From: CAIZGX01 sp044349305
GTDB lineage: Bacteria > Bacteroidota > Bacteroidia > Flavobacteriales_D > Sanyastnellaceae
NCBI GenBank assembly: GCA_044349305.1
Contig: JBIKRF010000077.1
Span: 1 to 11,030, forward strand
Direction: 5' to 3'
Length of the DNA stretch: 11,030 bases
Of this stretch, positions 1 to 7,114 are shown piece by piece. Within the stretch, counting starts at the first letter, position 1. The number at the start of each line of letters is the position of its first letter. The notes below the pieces were generated by a model that worked only from the letters and a program-made list of their open reading frames with translations, was not told where the DNA came from and ran no database searches. Made by a program: the position numbers and the translations under genes.

Positions 1-1931
1 GGTTCCAACCATGAATAGTTTGGATCTACAGTAAGCGGAGTGCTCGAGTACACAGCTGGGCGATCCAATACATCCCAGAAATGAAGCGTGTCACCAACAG
101 GGAATCTGTAAGGGAAAGGCAACGTCATGTTCTGCGTATACAAGGTCGTATCTAACCAAGTTGTGTCCGTTCCGTTCACTGAAGTGAACAGATCGAAATC
201 ACGGTTATTCACCAACCAAACAAATTGCTGAGAATTCTCGTCGTTTGTATTTTCAAATAGACGAAGCGTTGTGTAGAATGAACCTGCTTCACCATCGTCA
301 CCGATTGCTGCAATAACTTCATCATCGTAAAACTCTCCACCTGATCCTTGAGCATTGAATCTGCTTATCGCTCCAAAGTAAACTGAAGAGAATGCCACAT
401 TAACTCCTGGAACAGTAACGTTTGAAATTTCACAATCGAATCCGTCACCTCCACCCACTGATATACCTTGTTGCCAAGAAATTGTGTTGAAGTTTGAGTT
501 GTCCATTCCCGGAATTAAGATTGTACCATTATCCTGAGCACCACCCATTGCAGCATAACCACCACCATGAGCAATTCCGTAAAATTGAGTTACATTGTAT
601 CCTCTGTTAATGGCATTGAATGTATTTCCTCCATCGATAGACTTGAAAATACCTCCATCACATCCAATAAACCAATCTCCGTTGGGAGCAATTTCAAAAG
701 TTTGAATGTCACTATGCACATAATATTGAGAACTTCCGAAGTCGAAATTGGCTGCAATTTGTTCCGGTTGCGTGTTTGCACCCGCTTTCCAAAGTGTTAC
801 ACCACCCACCCAACAAACTCCGGGATCACCTGGCTTAATCGTCAACGCTAAGTCATAATAGGCCTGACCATTATCACCGAATACTGAATATACATTGTCT
901 ATTCCTGTTGGCCATTTAACAGACCAAGACTCCCCCTTGTCAGCGGTGTAATACATACCACCCATGATACCTCCTTGAGCATACAGCACATATGCTACGT
1001 TAGAATCATCGCGAGAAATTGCAATTCTCGTGCGTTGCTTGTTGCTCATGCCTGAAGATGCACCGACTTGGGCAAAGCTAGTACCGCCATCCAAAGAACG
1101 GTAAATACGTCCGTTAGAAACTCCAACATAACATACTGTTCCGTCTGTAGACCATTCAATATCGTGTCCACCAGTATTTGGAATTCCCGACACGCTCATA
1201 TTCGGAGCAGTCATTCCTGGTTCCCAATAGCCAACTCCATCAGCACCTGCAATCCAGATTCTTCCTGCAATGTTAGCATCCGCGCTTACATCATTAATGT
1301 ATGCCCAGTTGTCGCCACTAGCAAATTCTGTAGGATCTGTACCCGGAACCAACTCCCAAGAAGCCCCTTGGTCAGCTGAGCGATACATACCACAACCAAT
1401 AGATCCACTAGAACCGCTTCCGTCGAAACCAGATTCAAATTGACTTCCAGTTCCAATATAAATTGCTCCGTCTTCAGTCGCATCGATTGAACTGATCGAC
1501 ATCACTTTGCCAAAAGTATCCAATGACTCGACGCGAGACCAGTTGTTACCACCGTTTGTTGATTTATACAATCCGCCAGTCACAGAACCCGCGAAGATCA
1601 CATTGTCTGTGTATGCCAAAATTGCGCGGGTACGTCCACCGATGTTATCCGGGCCCATTTCCCACCAACTCATATTTAAATCGCGATTTCCCTGCATACG
1701 ATCTACATCGTTTACAGCCGCTGTCATTTCTACAACATCACTTACCTCGAAATTTCCTGTGATGAGGTTACCGCGAAGTTTCTTTAAAATGTCCACTGAT
1801 TCGTTATACCCTTCAGTTCGAACGTTACGTGGTGCAAATGATGCACGCTCGTTACTGGTTTCCACCAACATGAACGTGGCTGCTGCTGCAACAATAAATC
1901 CAGAGGATAAAAGTAGGTTTTTAACTTTCAT
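1..1931 (-). CDS. Secreted BNR/Asp-box (sortilin-like) repeat protein, 3' end outside window
   Basis: The minus-strand frame is open from an ATG at 1931 to the left edge, giving 643 codons of a longer protein. Residues 1-24 form a signal peptide (MKVKNLLLSS, then a hydrophobic run with AAAAT). The segment WWEMGPDNIGGRTRAI at 89-104 opens the predicted beta-propeller. At least five Asp-box-like motifs follow: STNGGNNW 124-131, SADQGASW 185-192, SLDGGTSF 279-286, TADKGESW 329-336 and SIDGGNTF 431-438. GGAQDNGT at 463-470 is typical of Bacteroidota sortilin/VPS10-type propellers. Such proteins are exported and often carry a C-terminal type IX secretion sorting domain; that end is not in the window, so this route is inference. 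Residues after about 520 are less repeat-like. The ligand or substrate is unknown, and an enzyme (glycosidase) role is not shown. A promoter-like pair lies just upstream. Confidence 0.88.
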   Translation of the reverse strand, partial: MKVKNLLLSSGFIVAAAATFMLVETSNERASFAPRNVRTEGYNESVDILKKLRGNLITGNFEVSDVVEMTAAVNDVDRMQGNRDLNMSWWEMGPDNIGGRTRAILAYTDNVIFAGSVTGGLYKSTNGGNNWSRVESLDTFGKVMSISSIDATEDGAIYIGTGSQFESGFDGSGSSGSIGCGMYRSADQGASWELVPGTDPTEFASGDNWAYINDVSADANIAGRIWIAGADGVGYWEPGMTAPNMSVSGIPNTGGHDIEWSTDGTVCYVGVSNGRIYRSLDGGTSFAQVGASSGMSNKQRTRIAISRDDSNVAYVLYAQGGIMGGMYYTADKGESWSVKWPTGIDNVYSVFGDNGQAYYDLALTIKPGDPGVCWVGGVTLWKAGANTQPEQIAANFDFGSSQYYVHSDIQTFEIAPNGDWFIGCDGGIFKSIDGGNTFNAINRGYNVTQFYGIAHGGGYAAMGGAQDNGTILIPGMDNSNFNTISWQQGISVGGGDGFDCEISNVTVPGVNVAFSSVYFGAISRFNAQGSGGEFYDDEVIAAIGDDGEAGSFYTTLRLFENTNDENSQQFVWLVNNRDFDLFTSVNGTDTTWLDTTLYTQNMTLPFPYRFPVGDTLHFWDVLDRPAVYSSTPLTVDPNYSWLE

Positions 1932-2045
1932 AAATGCTAGGTTAAGCTTATAGTTGAATTCGGCGCAAGATAATTGAGAAATGTCTTATCAAAAAACGAT
2001 TGAGCGCTTTTTCTTCGCTTTTTTTTCCTTTCAAACAAAAAAAAC
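1932..2045. other. Intergenic gap between lipA and the BNR gene
   Basis: This gap separates two genes on the minus strand. It holds a promoter-like pair for the BNR gene in its left half and, next to the lipA stop, a run of A and T tracts (about 2010-2043). I looked for a hairpin followed by a T tract on the minus strand behind lipA and found only a stem of about 3 bp, so I do not call a terminator here. Confidence 0.6.
1965..1993 (-). promoter_or_regulatory. Bacteroidota-type promoter for the BNR protein gene
   Basis: Reading the minus strand, TTTG (1993-1990, inside a longer T run) is followed after 17 nt by TATCTTGC (1972-1965). This is close to the Bacteroidota consensus TTTG-N17-23-TAnnTTTG, one T short in the -7 box. 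The -7 box ends about 33 nt before the ATG at 1931, leaving a plausible leader of about 25-30 nt. It is the only place in the window where both the -33 and -7 parts are seen with good spacing. Transcription start is inferred. Confidence 0.5.
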
Positions 2046-2903
2046 TTAAAACAAGTGTTTTTCAGCATGATACGAAGACCGAACCAAAGGCCCGCTTTCC
2101 ACGAAACGGAATCCCATTTTCAATCCGAGCTCTTCATATTCCTTGAACTGTTCTGGAGTAACAAACTCCTGAACGGGCAAGTGTTTTCGCGTTGGCTGAA
2201 GGTATTGACCAAGGGTTAAAATATCTACTTGAACAGATCTCAAATCATCCATGGTCTCTAAAACCTCGTCTCGCGTTTCACCAAGCCCAAGCATAACTCC
2301 ACTTTTTGTGCGCATTCCACCTTTCTTGAGTCTGAACAAGACTTCAAGTGAACGATCATATTTCGCTTGAATGCGGACTTGTTTAGTCAATCTTCTGACA
2401 GTTTCTAGATTGTGCGAAACGATATCTGGTGCAACATCAATAATGCGCTGAAGATTGTCCCAATTACCCGCGAAATCAGGAATTAAAGTCTCCATAGTCG
2501 TTCCAGGAGATTTCGCTCGAACCTGCTCTACTGTCTTGACCCAAATCTCTGAGCCTCCATCGGACAAATCATCGCGGTCAACAGAGGTAATAACAGCATG
2601 CTTCACCCCCATCAACTTCACCGAATTCGCCACACGAGCGGGCTCGAATGGATCTGCATCTGATGGCTTCCCCGTTGCAACCGCACAAAAACCGCAAGAT
2701 CTCGTACAGATATTTCCTAAAATCATGAATGTCGCTGTTCCCTCGCCCCAACACTCGCCCATATTTGGACAATTTCCACTCTCACAGATCGTGTGAAGTT
2801 TGTGTTCATCGACTAGCGAACGAACCTTTCTATAATTTTCTCCCGTCGGTAATTTTACCTTCAGCCACTTAGGCTTTGGAATTCTTTGCTCTACTTGTTC
2901 CAT
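2046..2903 (-). CDS. lipA: Lipoyl synthase (radical SAM)
   Basis: This 285-residue protein matches LipA along its full length. LipA inserts two sulfur atoms at C6 and C8 of the octanoyl group bound to lipoyl-dependent enzymes, forming the cofactor of pyruvate and 2-oxoglutarate dehydrogenases and the glycine cleavage system. The auxiliary-cluster motif CX4CX5C is present (C40, C45, C51), as is the radical-SAM motif CX3CX2C in CTRSCGFC (C66, C70, C73). The conserved C-terminal RSSYHA at 275-280 supplies the serine ligand of the auxiliary cluster. SHNLETV at 163-169 and LGLGET at 205-210 are also family hallmarks. The ATG at 2903 follows the upstream gene's stop by 16 nt, so the two are probably co-transcribed. 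A weak AGAAG lies directly before the ATG. The protein appears complete and normal. Confidence 0.97.
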   Translation of the reverse strand: MEQVEQRIPKPKWLKVKLPTGENYRKVRSLVDEHKLHTICESGNCPNMGECWGEGTATFMILGNICTRSCGFCAVATGKPSDADPFEPARVANSVKLMGVKHAVITSVDRDDLSDGGSEIWVKTVEQVRAKSPGTTMETLIPDFAGNWDNLQRIIDVAPDIVSHNLETVRRLTKQVRIQAKYDRSLEVLFRLKKGGMRTKSGVMLGLGETRDEVLETMDDLRSVQVDILTLGQYLQPTRKHLPVQEFVTPEQFKEYEELGLKMGFRFVESGPLVRSSYHAEKHLF

Positions 2904-2919
2904 CTTCTAGTTAATCTTG

Positions 2920-3690
2920 TCACTTATTGTATTTCCTTCCTATATAAAAATGCACGTACCCAGAGACGAACAACCAATGGTTTTTCGCTCCATCAGGAAG
3001 AGTTGCCAAAATCTTATTTGACATTATTTCAACACGCTGTGGATAAGCCTCTGCTGACATGCCAATTTCAAAACCTTTGATGCCGTCTCGATAATTACTG
3101 TATTCAAAAGACATCGAACCTTTCGCCGAGAATCCAGGAACAACGGACATTTCTCTTAATCCCAAAAAACTACTTGCACGACCGTATATATTGTCAATGA
3201 AATGCTTATCAGGATCATACATTTCCGTTGACAAACTAAATCCGTTCAAATTCGGATCAATAACTAGGATTTCTAAAAAAATGGGCCTCAAAAGCGCAAC
3301 CGAAGGACCAAAACCCCAAGAATATGAGACTTGGACTCCCGACTTTCTCAATTTTTCCGCAATAACTTTTTTGTAGCCATAATTCAATCTGAAATTATAC
3401 ATGGCATTCTTTTTACCGAAAACATATGGGCGAGCGCTCGGATCTTGAACATATGATTTGATTTCCTTTTCATGTTTTACAAAATTGAAATCAAAAGAAA
3501 CTTGTCTTACTTTAAAAGCTCCTTTATTCTTTCCCTTAATGTAACAACCGCCCCAACCGTTCGTGCGCAACACAAGTCCACCATACTTTTGATGGGTATA
3601 TATACCAATTACACCTTCCGTGATTTCTTCCTGCCCATGCGCGAAAGAAAAGCCCAAGAAAAGAAATAAAAGTACAATCCCATGCTTCAT
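2920..3690 (-). CDS. Predicted outer-membrane beta-barrel-like protein of unknown function, upstream of lipA
   Basis: This protein has 256 residues. Residues 1-19 are a signal peptide (hydrophobic LLFLFLGFSFAHG, probable cleavage before QEE). The mature part contains YGGLVLRTNGWGG at 36-48, a segment I recognise from conserved Bacteroidota proteins of this size that often lie near lipA; that recollection is from memory, not a search. Alternating hydrophobic and polar stretches (for example VSFDFNFV 64-71, VQVSYSWGFG 119-128, GFEIGMSAEAYP 206-217) and the aromatic end FVSGYVHFYIGRKY (241-254) fit beta strands in an outer-membrane barrel. There are no catalytic motifs I can name. It is the first gene of a two-gene operon with lipA. 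A perfect TAnnTTTG lies 3 nt before the ATG at 3690, so the mRNA may be almost leaderless. Co-transcription with lipA does not prove a role in lipoate metabolism. Confidence 0.8.
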   Translation of the reverse strand: MKHGIVLLFLFLGFSFAHGQEEITEGVIGIYTHQKYGGLVLRTNGWGGCYIKGKNKGAFKVRQVSFDFNFVKHEKEIKSYVQDPSARPYVFGKKNAMYNFRLNYGYKKVIAEKLRKSGVQVSYSWGFGPSVALLRPIFLEILVIDPNLNGFSLSTEMYDPDKHFIDNIYGRASSFLGLREMSVVPGFSAKGSMSFEYSNYRDGIKGFEIGMSAEAYPQRVEIMSNKILATLPDGAKNHWLFVSGYVHFYIGRKYNK

Positions 3691-3693
3691 ATC

Positions 3694-3701
3694 ACAAAGT
3701 T
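3694..3701 (-). promoter_or_regulatory. TAnnTTTG -7 element at the start of the lipA operon
   Basis: The minus strand reads TAACTTTG, an exact match to the Bacteroidota -7 consensus TAnnTTTG, ending 3 nt before the ATG at 3690. I see no clear -33 TTTG at 17-23 nt upstream. If it is used, transcription would start at or within a few bases of the start codon. The spacing resembles that at rmuC and rlmB. Confidence 0.45.
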
Positions 3702-3758
3702 AGTGAACGCAAGGTGAACATATCTCTCCAATAAAAACTAATTTCATTTGTTCTATGT

Positions 3759-3766
3759 TAGTTTTG
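3759..3766 (+). promoter_or_regulatory. TAnnTTTG -7 element for the OsmC-family gene
   Basis: TAGTTTTG matches TAnnTTTG exactly and ends 11 nt before the chosen ATG at 3778. A TTTG at 3747-3750 is only 8 nt upstream, too close to be the partner -33 box, and no other candidate is evident. It would give a very short leader. It sits in the divergent gap (3691-3777) shared with the lipA operon. Confidence 0.4.
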
Positions 3767-3777
3767 AAAAAAAAGTT

Positions 3778-4203
3778 ATGACTAAAATGTCCGTTCAATA
3801 TTCCGGGAATCTTCGATGTGAAGTGATACACACCCAAAGCAACACCCAAATCGAAACCGATGCTCCGCTCGACAACAAAGGAAAAGGTGAGCGCTTCTCT
3901 CCAACCGACTTGCTATGCACATCACTTGCCACCTGCATTTTAACAACGATGGCTATAGCTGCTCAAGAACGTAATTGGAAGTTTGAAGGGGTTAAAGCCG
4001 AGATTGAAAAAATCATGAGCACTACACCGAGAAGATTGGGTGAAATAAAAATCAATTTTAAATTTCCCGAATTAGGTTACGACGACATTATGAAAGAAAA
4101 AATTCAACGCTACGCTCACGCTTGCCCTGTAAGCAGAAGTTTACACGCAGACGTGATTCAAACAATCACATTTGAATTTTCATTAATTACTTCTGAGGAG
4201 TAA
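3778..4203 (+). CDS. OsmC/Ohr-family protein (probable peroxide reductase)
   Basis: This protein has 141 residues from the ATG at 3778. The family uses two cysteines to reduce organic or other hydroperoxides in the cytoplasm. Both are present: C53 in SLATCILTTM on the central helix and C116 in HACPVSRSL. The conserved stretch GKGERFSPTDLL at 36-47 precedes the first cysteine, and TPRRLGEI at 83-90 is also typical. The extra cysteine C47 is near the active site. The sequence resembles the YhfA/OsmC branch common in Bacteroidota more than classical Ohr. An in-frame TTG at 3748 would add ten residues, but those codons overlap the TAnnTTTG element, so the ATG is preferred; an ATG at 3787 is also possible. 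It is monocistronic, divergent from the lipA operon, and its last 17 nt overlap a small lipoprotein gene on the opposite strand. Confidence 0.9.
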   Translation: MTKMSVQYSGNLRCEVIHTQSNTQIETDAPLDNKGKGERFSPTDLLCTSLATCILTTMAIAAQERNWKFEGVKAEIEKIMSTTPRRLGEIKINFKFPELGYDDIMKEKIQRYAHACPVSRSLHADVIQTITFEFSLITSEE

Positions 4204-4309
4204 CTTGGTCGTATGCCGAACACTTTTCGTGTTTCTTTTTACATGATTGCAAACCGAAAATTCCAAGTCCAAGCAAAACAACAAATAAAACACGTGCAGA
4301 TTTCTTCAT
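4187..4309 (-). CDS. Small 40-residue lipoprotein, hypothetical
   Basis: The minus strand from the ATG at 4309 to a TAA at 4187-4189 encodes 40 residues. It starts MKKSARVLF, followed by a hydrophobic core VVLLGLGIFGL (10-20) and the lipobox-like GLQSC with the lipidated cysteine at C23. The remaining 17 residues (KKKHEKCSAYDQVTPQK) are charged and hold a second cysteine, C30. This is the plan of the tiny lipoproteins scattered through Bacteroidota genomes; the function is unknown. The gene is convergent with the OsmC-family gene and overlaps its final 17 nt. A perfect TAnnTTTG (4334-4327) lies 17 nt before the ATG, supporting it as a real gene. An alternative is that it is a chance frame, but a signal peptide plus lipobox plus promoter element makes that unlikely. 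Confidence 0.75.
   Translation of the reverse strand: MKKSARVLFVVLLGLGIFGLQSCKKKHEKCSAYDQVTPQK
4219..4240 (+). terminator. Possible weak intrinsic terminator behind the OsmC-family gene
   Basis: A 5-bp stem AACAC/GTGTT with a five-base loop (4219-4233), extendable by a G-T pair, is followed by TCTTTTT (4234-4240). It starts 15 nt after the OsmC-family stop codon. It lies inside the antisense small lipoprotein gene, so it would act only on plus-strand transcripts. The stem is short and AT-rich, hence the low confidence. Confidence 0.35.
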
Positions 4310-4326
4310 ATTATTCAATTGAACTT

Positions 4327-4356
4327 CAAAAATAATTCAAACTTCAGATAATCAAT
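4327..4356 (-). promoter_or_regulatory. Promoter-like pair for the small lipoprotein gene
   Basis: The minus strand has TATTTTTG at 4334-4327, an exact TAnnTTTG. Upstream, ATTG (4356-4353) is a three-of-four match to the -33 TTTG at a spacing of 18 nt. The -7 box ends 17 nt before the ATG at 4309. It lies in the 54-bp divergent gap before the Omp85-like gene. Confidence 0.4.
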
Positions 4357-4363
4357 CCCGAAA

Positions 4364-5761
4364 TTGAAAAGCAGTTATCAACATATCGCTGTAAGGTTGT
4401 TTTTCCTTATTCTACTTTCAGGACTGTACTTCGCAAACGCACAACCCACGCGAACTATAAATCATTACGCAGGTCTCAACTTCCCTACTCCAAAAAACAT
4501 AAATCCTCAGGAATTACTTTATTTCCTCAATAACAATGGATACCCCTACGCCCAAATTGAGCTTGACACCTTAATAATTGAACAATCACCGACAGAATAT
4601 TTTTGGAACATTTCAGCGGGCAGACAAGTTTTTCTGGACACACTTATTACATCAAATACCTTATTCAACAGAAAAACATTGCAACGTTGTATTAACTACC
4701 AACCCAAACAACCTTTTAACTCGAATAAGATTGAATCAATTGAAAATTCCCTCAATCAAATTTCATTTCTGAAGCCTAATGCTTTGGTGAGTGTTCGAAT
4801 GCACAGCGAAACATTCAGCATATCTATCAAAGCTGACAGAAAAAAAAACAACTTGATCTCCGCACTTGTAGCCCTTCAACCTGGTCCAAATTCAACACCG
4901 TCGATACTTACCGGGAACATTGACCTCGAACTTTCTAACGCTCTCAAACAAGCAGAAATCATCGAATTTCATTGGAAAAGACCGCAGCCAAAAAGCCAAA
5001 GCTTGGCGTTCAAAATGGGTAGTCCCTATACTGCCGGCTTACCCGTTGGCTTTCAATTTGAGTTTGCATCTTTCTTACGCGATTCTACCTTTTCCTCGAC
5101 CGACATCTCCGTCCGACTCTTAACAAAGATGAACGACCTTAACGGATTCTCTGCGGCTGCAAACCGATCCACTAACACCCACTTTCAGCCATCTACAAGC
5201 TTCGGCAATACGCAAATAAAGACCTATTCCCTTCGCTACGCCAAATACAGCAACGCTCCAAACTCAATTAATTTTTATATCGAAGGGCTAGGGGGAAATC
5301 GAAATATTCAATATGAATTAAGTAACTCTACAAAAAAAATATACGCAGTAGAGGGCAGAGCCTGGAGCTCATTCAAACTAGGTGATCTTCTGTTCACCAA
5401 TATGAATTTGGAATTGAGTGCCATTTACAGCGATTCATTATTTAACAATGAAATATCCCGCTTAGGCGGCACGAAAAATCTTCGAGCCTTCATTGAAGAA
5501 AGTATTTACGCATCGCAATACGCCATGCTCAACTTAGATTTCGGTGTCGCATTAGGCTCAGACATTCAAACTTATTTATTTGGGGATATAGCTTCTGTTC
5601 AAATGCCTTCGAGGAAAACCTACTACGACACGGGGTTAGGATTTCGATTTCAACAAGAAAACGGATCTGTTTCCATTACCTATGGCGTTGGAAACATTGA
5701 AAACAATGGGCTTCAATTAAAAAACGGTCGGATAGGAATTACTTTTTCCTCGCGTTTCTAA
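4364..5761 (+). CDS. Omp85-superfamily outer-membrane protein (ShlB/BamA-like), TTG start
   Basis: This protein has 465 residues. A signal peptide spans 1-26 (core AVRLFFLILLSGLYFANA, next residue Q27). Residues 48-70 and about 80-155 look like POTRA-type modules: NPQELLYFLNNNGYPYAQIELDTL, then an FLDTLITSN... segment with a helix (NKIESIENSLNQI) and a closing strand. From about 163 to the end is a predicted beta barrel finishing with the aromatic strand RIGITFSSRF. LGGTKNLRAFIEES at 367-380 corresponds to the L6 region of Omp85 barrels, usually (V/I/L)RG(F/Y); here the glycine is alanine but R374 is kept. YLFGDIASV at 404-412 matches the following strand. Family members insert or translocate proteins at the outer membrane; this client is unknown. 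It is shorter than BamA (about 800 residues), so it is not the main BamA. The start is TTG, because a TAA at 4349-4351 is in frame upstream and no in-frame ATG precedes the signal peptide. Confidence 0.78.
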   Translation: MKSSYQHIAVRLFFLILLSGLYFANAQPTRTINHYAGLNFPTPKNINPQELLYFLNNNGYPYAQIELDTLIIEQSPTEYFWNISAGRQVFLDTLITSNTLFNRKTLQRCINYQPKQPFNSNKIESIENSLNQISFLKPNALVSVRMHSETFSISIKADRKKNNLISALVALQPGPNSTPSILTGNIDLELSNALKQAEIIEFHWKRPQPKSQSLAFKMGSPYTAGLPVGFQFEFASFLRDSTFSSTDISVRLLTKMNDLNGFSAAANRSTNTHFQPSTSFGNTQIKTYSLRYAKYSNAPNSINFYIEGLGGNRNIQYELSNSTKKIYAVEGRAWSSFKLGDLLFTNMNLELSAIYSDSLFNNEISRLGGTKNLRAFIEESIYASQYAMLNLDFGVALGSDIQTYLFGDIASVQMPSRKTYYDTGLGFRFQQENGSVSITYGVGNIENNGLQLKNGRIGITFSSRF

Positions 5762-5803
5762 AAAATACTTTTCCACAATACACGAAAGCCCTCAAGAGAA
5801 AGG

Positions 5804-5811
5804 TAATTTTG
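5804..5811 (+). promoter_or_regulatory. TAnnTTTG -7 element directly before rmuC
   Basis: TAATTTTG is an exact match to TAnnTTTG and ends 4 nt before the rmuC ATG at 5816. No -33 TTTG or TTG is seen at 17-23 nt upstream. If functional, rmuC has its own start site and a leaderless or nearly leaderless mRNA, separate from the Omp85-like gene that ends at 5761. Confidence 0.45.
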
Positions 5812-5815
5812 AAAA

Positions 5816-7114
5816 ATGGACACCCTTTCTCTAATTATTGGCGCTATTTCTGGCGGAGCACTCGTAGCTATTTTTTATCGATTTAATCAGAAATCAAATC
5901 CACCACAAAACGACATGTCGTTTTTCAAAAACGAAATTGAAAATTCCAAAGTGGAATTGAATAGCATGCGAGTTCGCATTGAATCGCTCATTCATGAAAA
6001 AGCCACTACCACAGCATCGCTGGAAGCAGCCTACAAAGCACTAGATTCCGAAAAACAATTAATGGAAGATTTAAAGTCAAATTTAAAAATTGAATTTAAA
6101 AATTTAAGCAACGATATTTTCGAAGAACGTGTAAAAAAATTGAATGAAGCGAACGAATCTCACTTATCAGTAACGCTCACACCGCTTCGAACTACCATTA
6201 ATGAATTCAAATCAAAACTAGAAAAAACTGAGCTAGAAAACGTTGACCGATCAGCTCGATTGGAAAATGAAATAAAGAATTTAAGAGAAGCGAGTTCAAA
6301 CATCGGAGCCAACGCGGAAAGTCTTACTCGAGCTTTAAAAGGAGACAATAAAGCACAAGGCAATTGGGGTGAAATGATTTTAGAATCTGTATTGGAAAAA
6401 AGCGGGCTTGAAAAAGGAAAAGAATTTTTTGTGCAGCACTCAGACACAAACGATGAAAACCAAACAATTCGTCCTGATGTTATCGTAAACCTCCCAGAAA
6501 ACAAGCACATTATAGTTGATTCAAAAGTATCACTTACCGCTTATAACAACTATGTAAACGCATTGGATGAAAAGGAAAAGCAGGTTGCGATGCGTGGACA
6601 TTTGGAAAGCGTACGCGGACACATCAAACTATTGAGTGAAAAGAAGTACGAATCGGCAGATAAACTAACTACCCCTGAATTCGTCTTGCTATTCATGCCT
6701 ATTGAACCCGCATTAATTGCAGCATTTAATGAAGATACCAATCTGTTTACTTTGGCGTGGGAACGCAATATTATTCTCGTTTCACCAACAACGCTATTGG
6801 CAACATTAAGAACCGTGGCTAGCATTTGGGCACAAGAAAAACGTTCAAAAAACGCGGAGAGTATTGCGAAGGAAGCGGGGTCATTTATTGACAAATTAGA
6901 TGGATTCGTAAGCTCTCTTGAAGCACTTGAATCAAATCTTTCTACCGCTCAGAAAACGCTAAACAAAGCCATGGGACAGCTAAAAACAGGCAATGGAAAT
7001 TTGCTTGGAAAGGCTAAAAAAATGAAAATAATGGGAGCGAAAACCGGAAGTAATTTCGAAAAACGCTTACCTTCGATTGATAATGAAGAAGAATCTAACG
7101 ATGAGCCGATATAA
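5816..7114 (+). CDS. rmuC: RmuC-family DNA recombination/maintenance protein
   Basis: This protein has 432 residues. It has an N-terminal membrane anchor (about 4-22, LSLIIGAISGGALVAIFYRF), a long charged coiled coil (about 35-170) and then the RmuC domain (about 170-400). The domain opens with ALKGDNKAQGNWGEMILE (173-190) and includes RPDVIVNLP (219-227) and IIVDSKVSL (232-240). D221 and the D235/K237 pair fit the PD-(D/E)XK nuclease-like core assigned to the family. In E. coli, rmuC affects inversion rates at short inverted repeats; the biochemical activity is poorly defined. The tail is helical and ends in an acidic stretch (IDNEEESNDEPI). The ATG is chosen because it starts the membrane segment and follows a TAnnTTTG element. 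The downstream GWxTD gene overlaps its end, so those two are very likely co-transcribed. Confidence 0.93.
   Translation: MDTLSLIIGAISGGALVAIFYRFNQKSNPPQNDMSFFKNEIENSKVELNSMRVRIESLIHEKATTTASLEAAYKALDSEKQLMEDLKSNLKIEFKNLSNDIFEERVKKLNEANESHLSVTLTPLRTTINEFKSKLEKTELENVDRSARLENEIKNLREASSNIGANAESLTRALKGDNKAQGNWGEMILESVLEKSGLEKGKEFFVQHSDTNDENQTIRPDVIVNLPENKHIIVDSKVSLTAYNNYVNALDEKEKQVAMRGHLESVRGHIKLLSEKKYESADKLTTPEFVLLFMPIEPALIAAFNEDTNLFTLAWERNIILVSPTTLLATLRTVASIWAQEKRSKNAESIAKEAGSFIDKLDGFVSSLEALESNLSTAQKTLNKAMGQLKTGNGNLLGKAKKMKIMGAKTGSNFEKRLPSIDNEEESNDEPI

Noticed and set aside
1507..1953. A 148-codon plus-strand frame opposite the start of the BNR gene
   Set aside because: It lies antisense to a clear signal-peptide and propeller gene, has no recognisable features, and its composition is that of a complement of coding DNA.
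2001..2035. A possible hairpin terminator behind lipA
   Set aside because: Only about 3 bp of GC stem can be formed around the A/T tracts, too little to support a terminator.
2455..2796. A 113-codon plus-strand frame inside lipA
   Set aside because: It is fully antisense to the catalytic core of LipA, which is intact.
3748..3777. A TTG start ten codons upstream for the OsmC-family gene
   Set aside because: The extra codons contain the TAnnTTTG element, and family members normally begin about where the ATG at 3778 lies.
5816..7114. RmuC as the nuclease of an undescribed defence system
   Set aside because: The neighbours are envelope and rRNA-modification genes, no toxin, sensor, helicase or mobile element is present, and RmuC is a widespread housekeeping protein.
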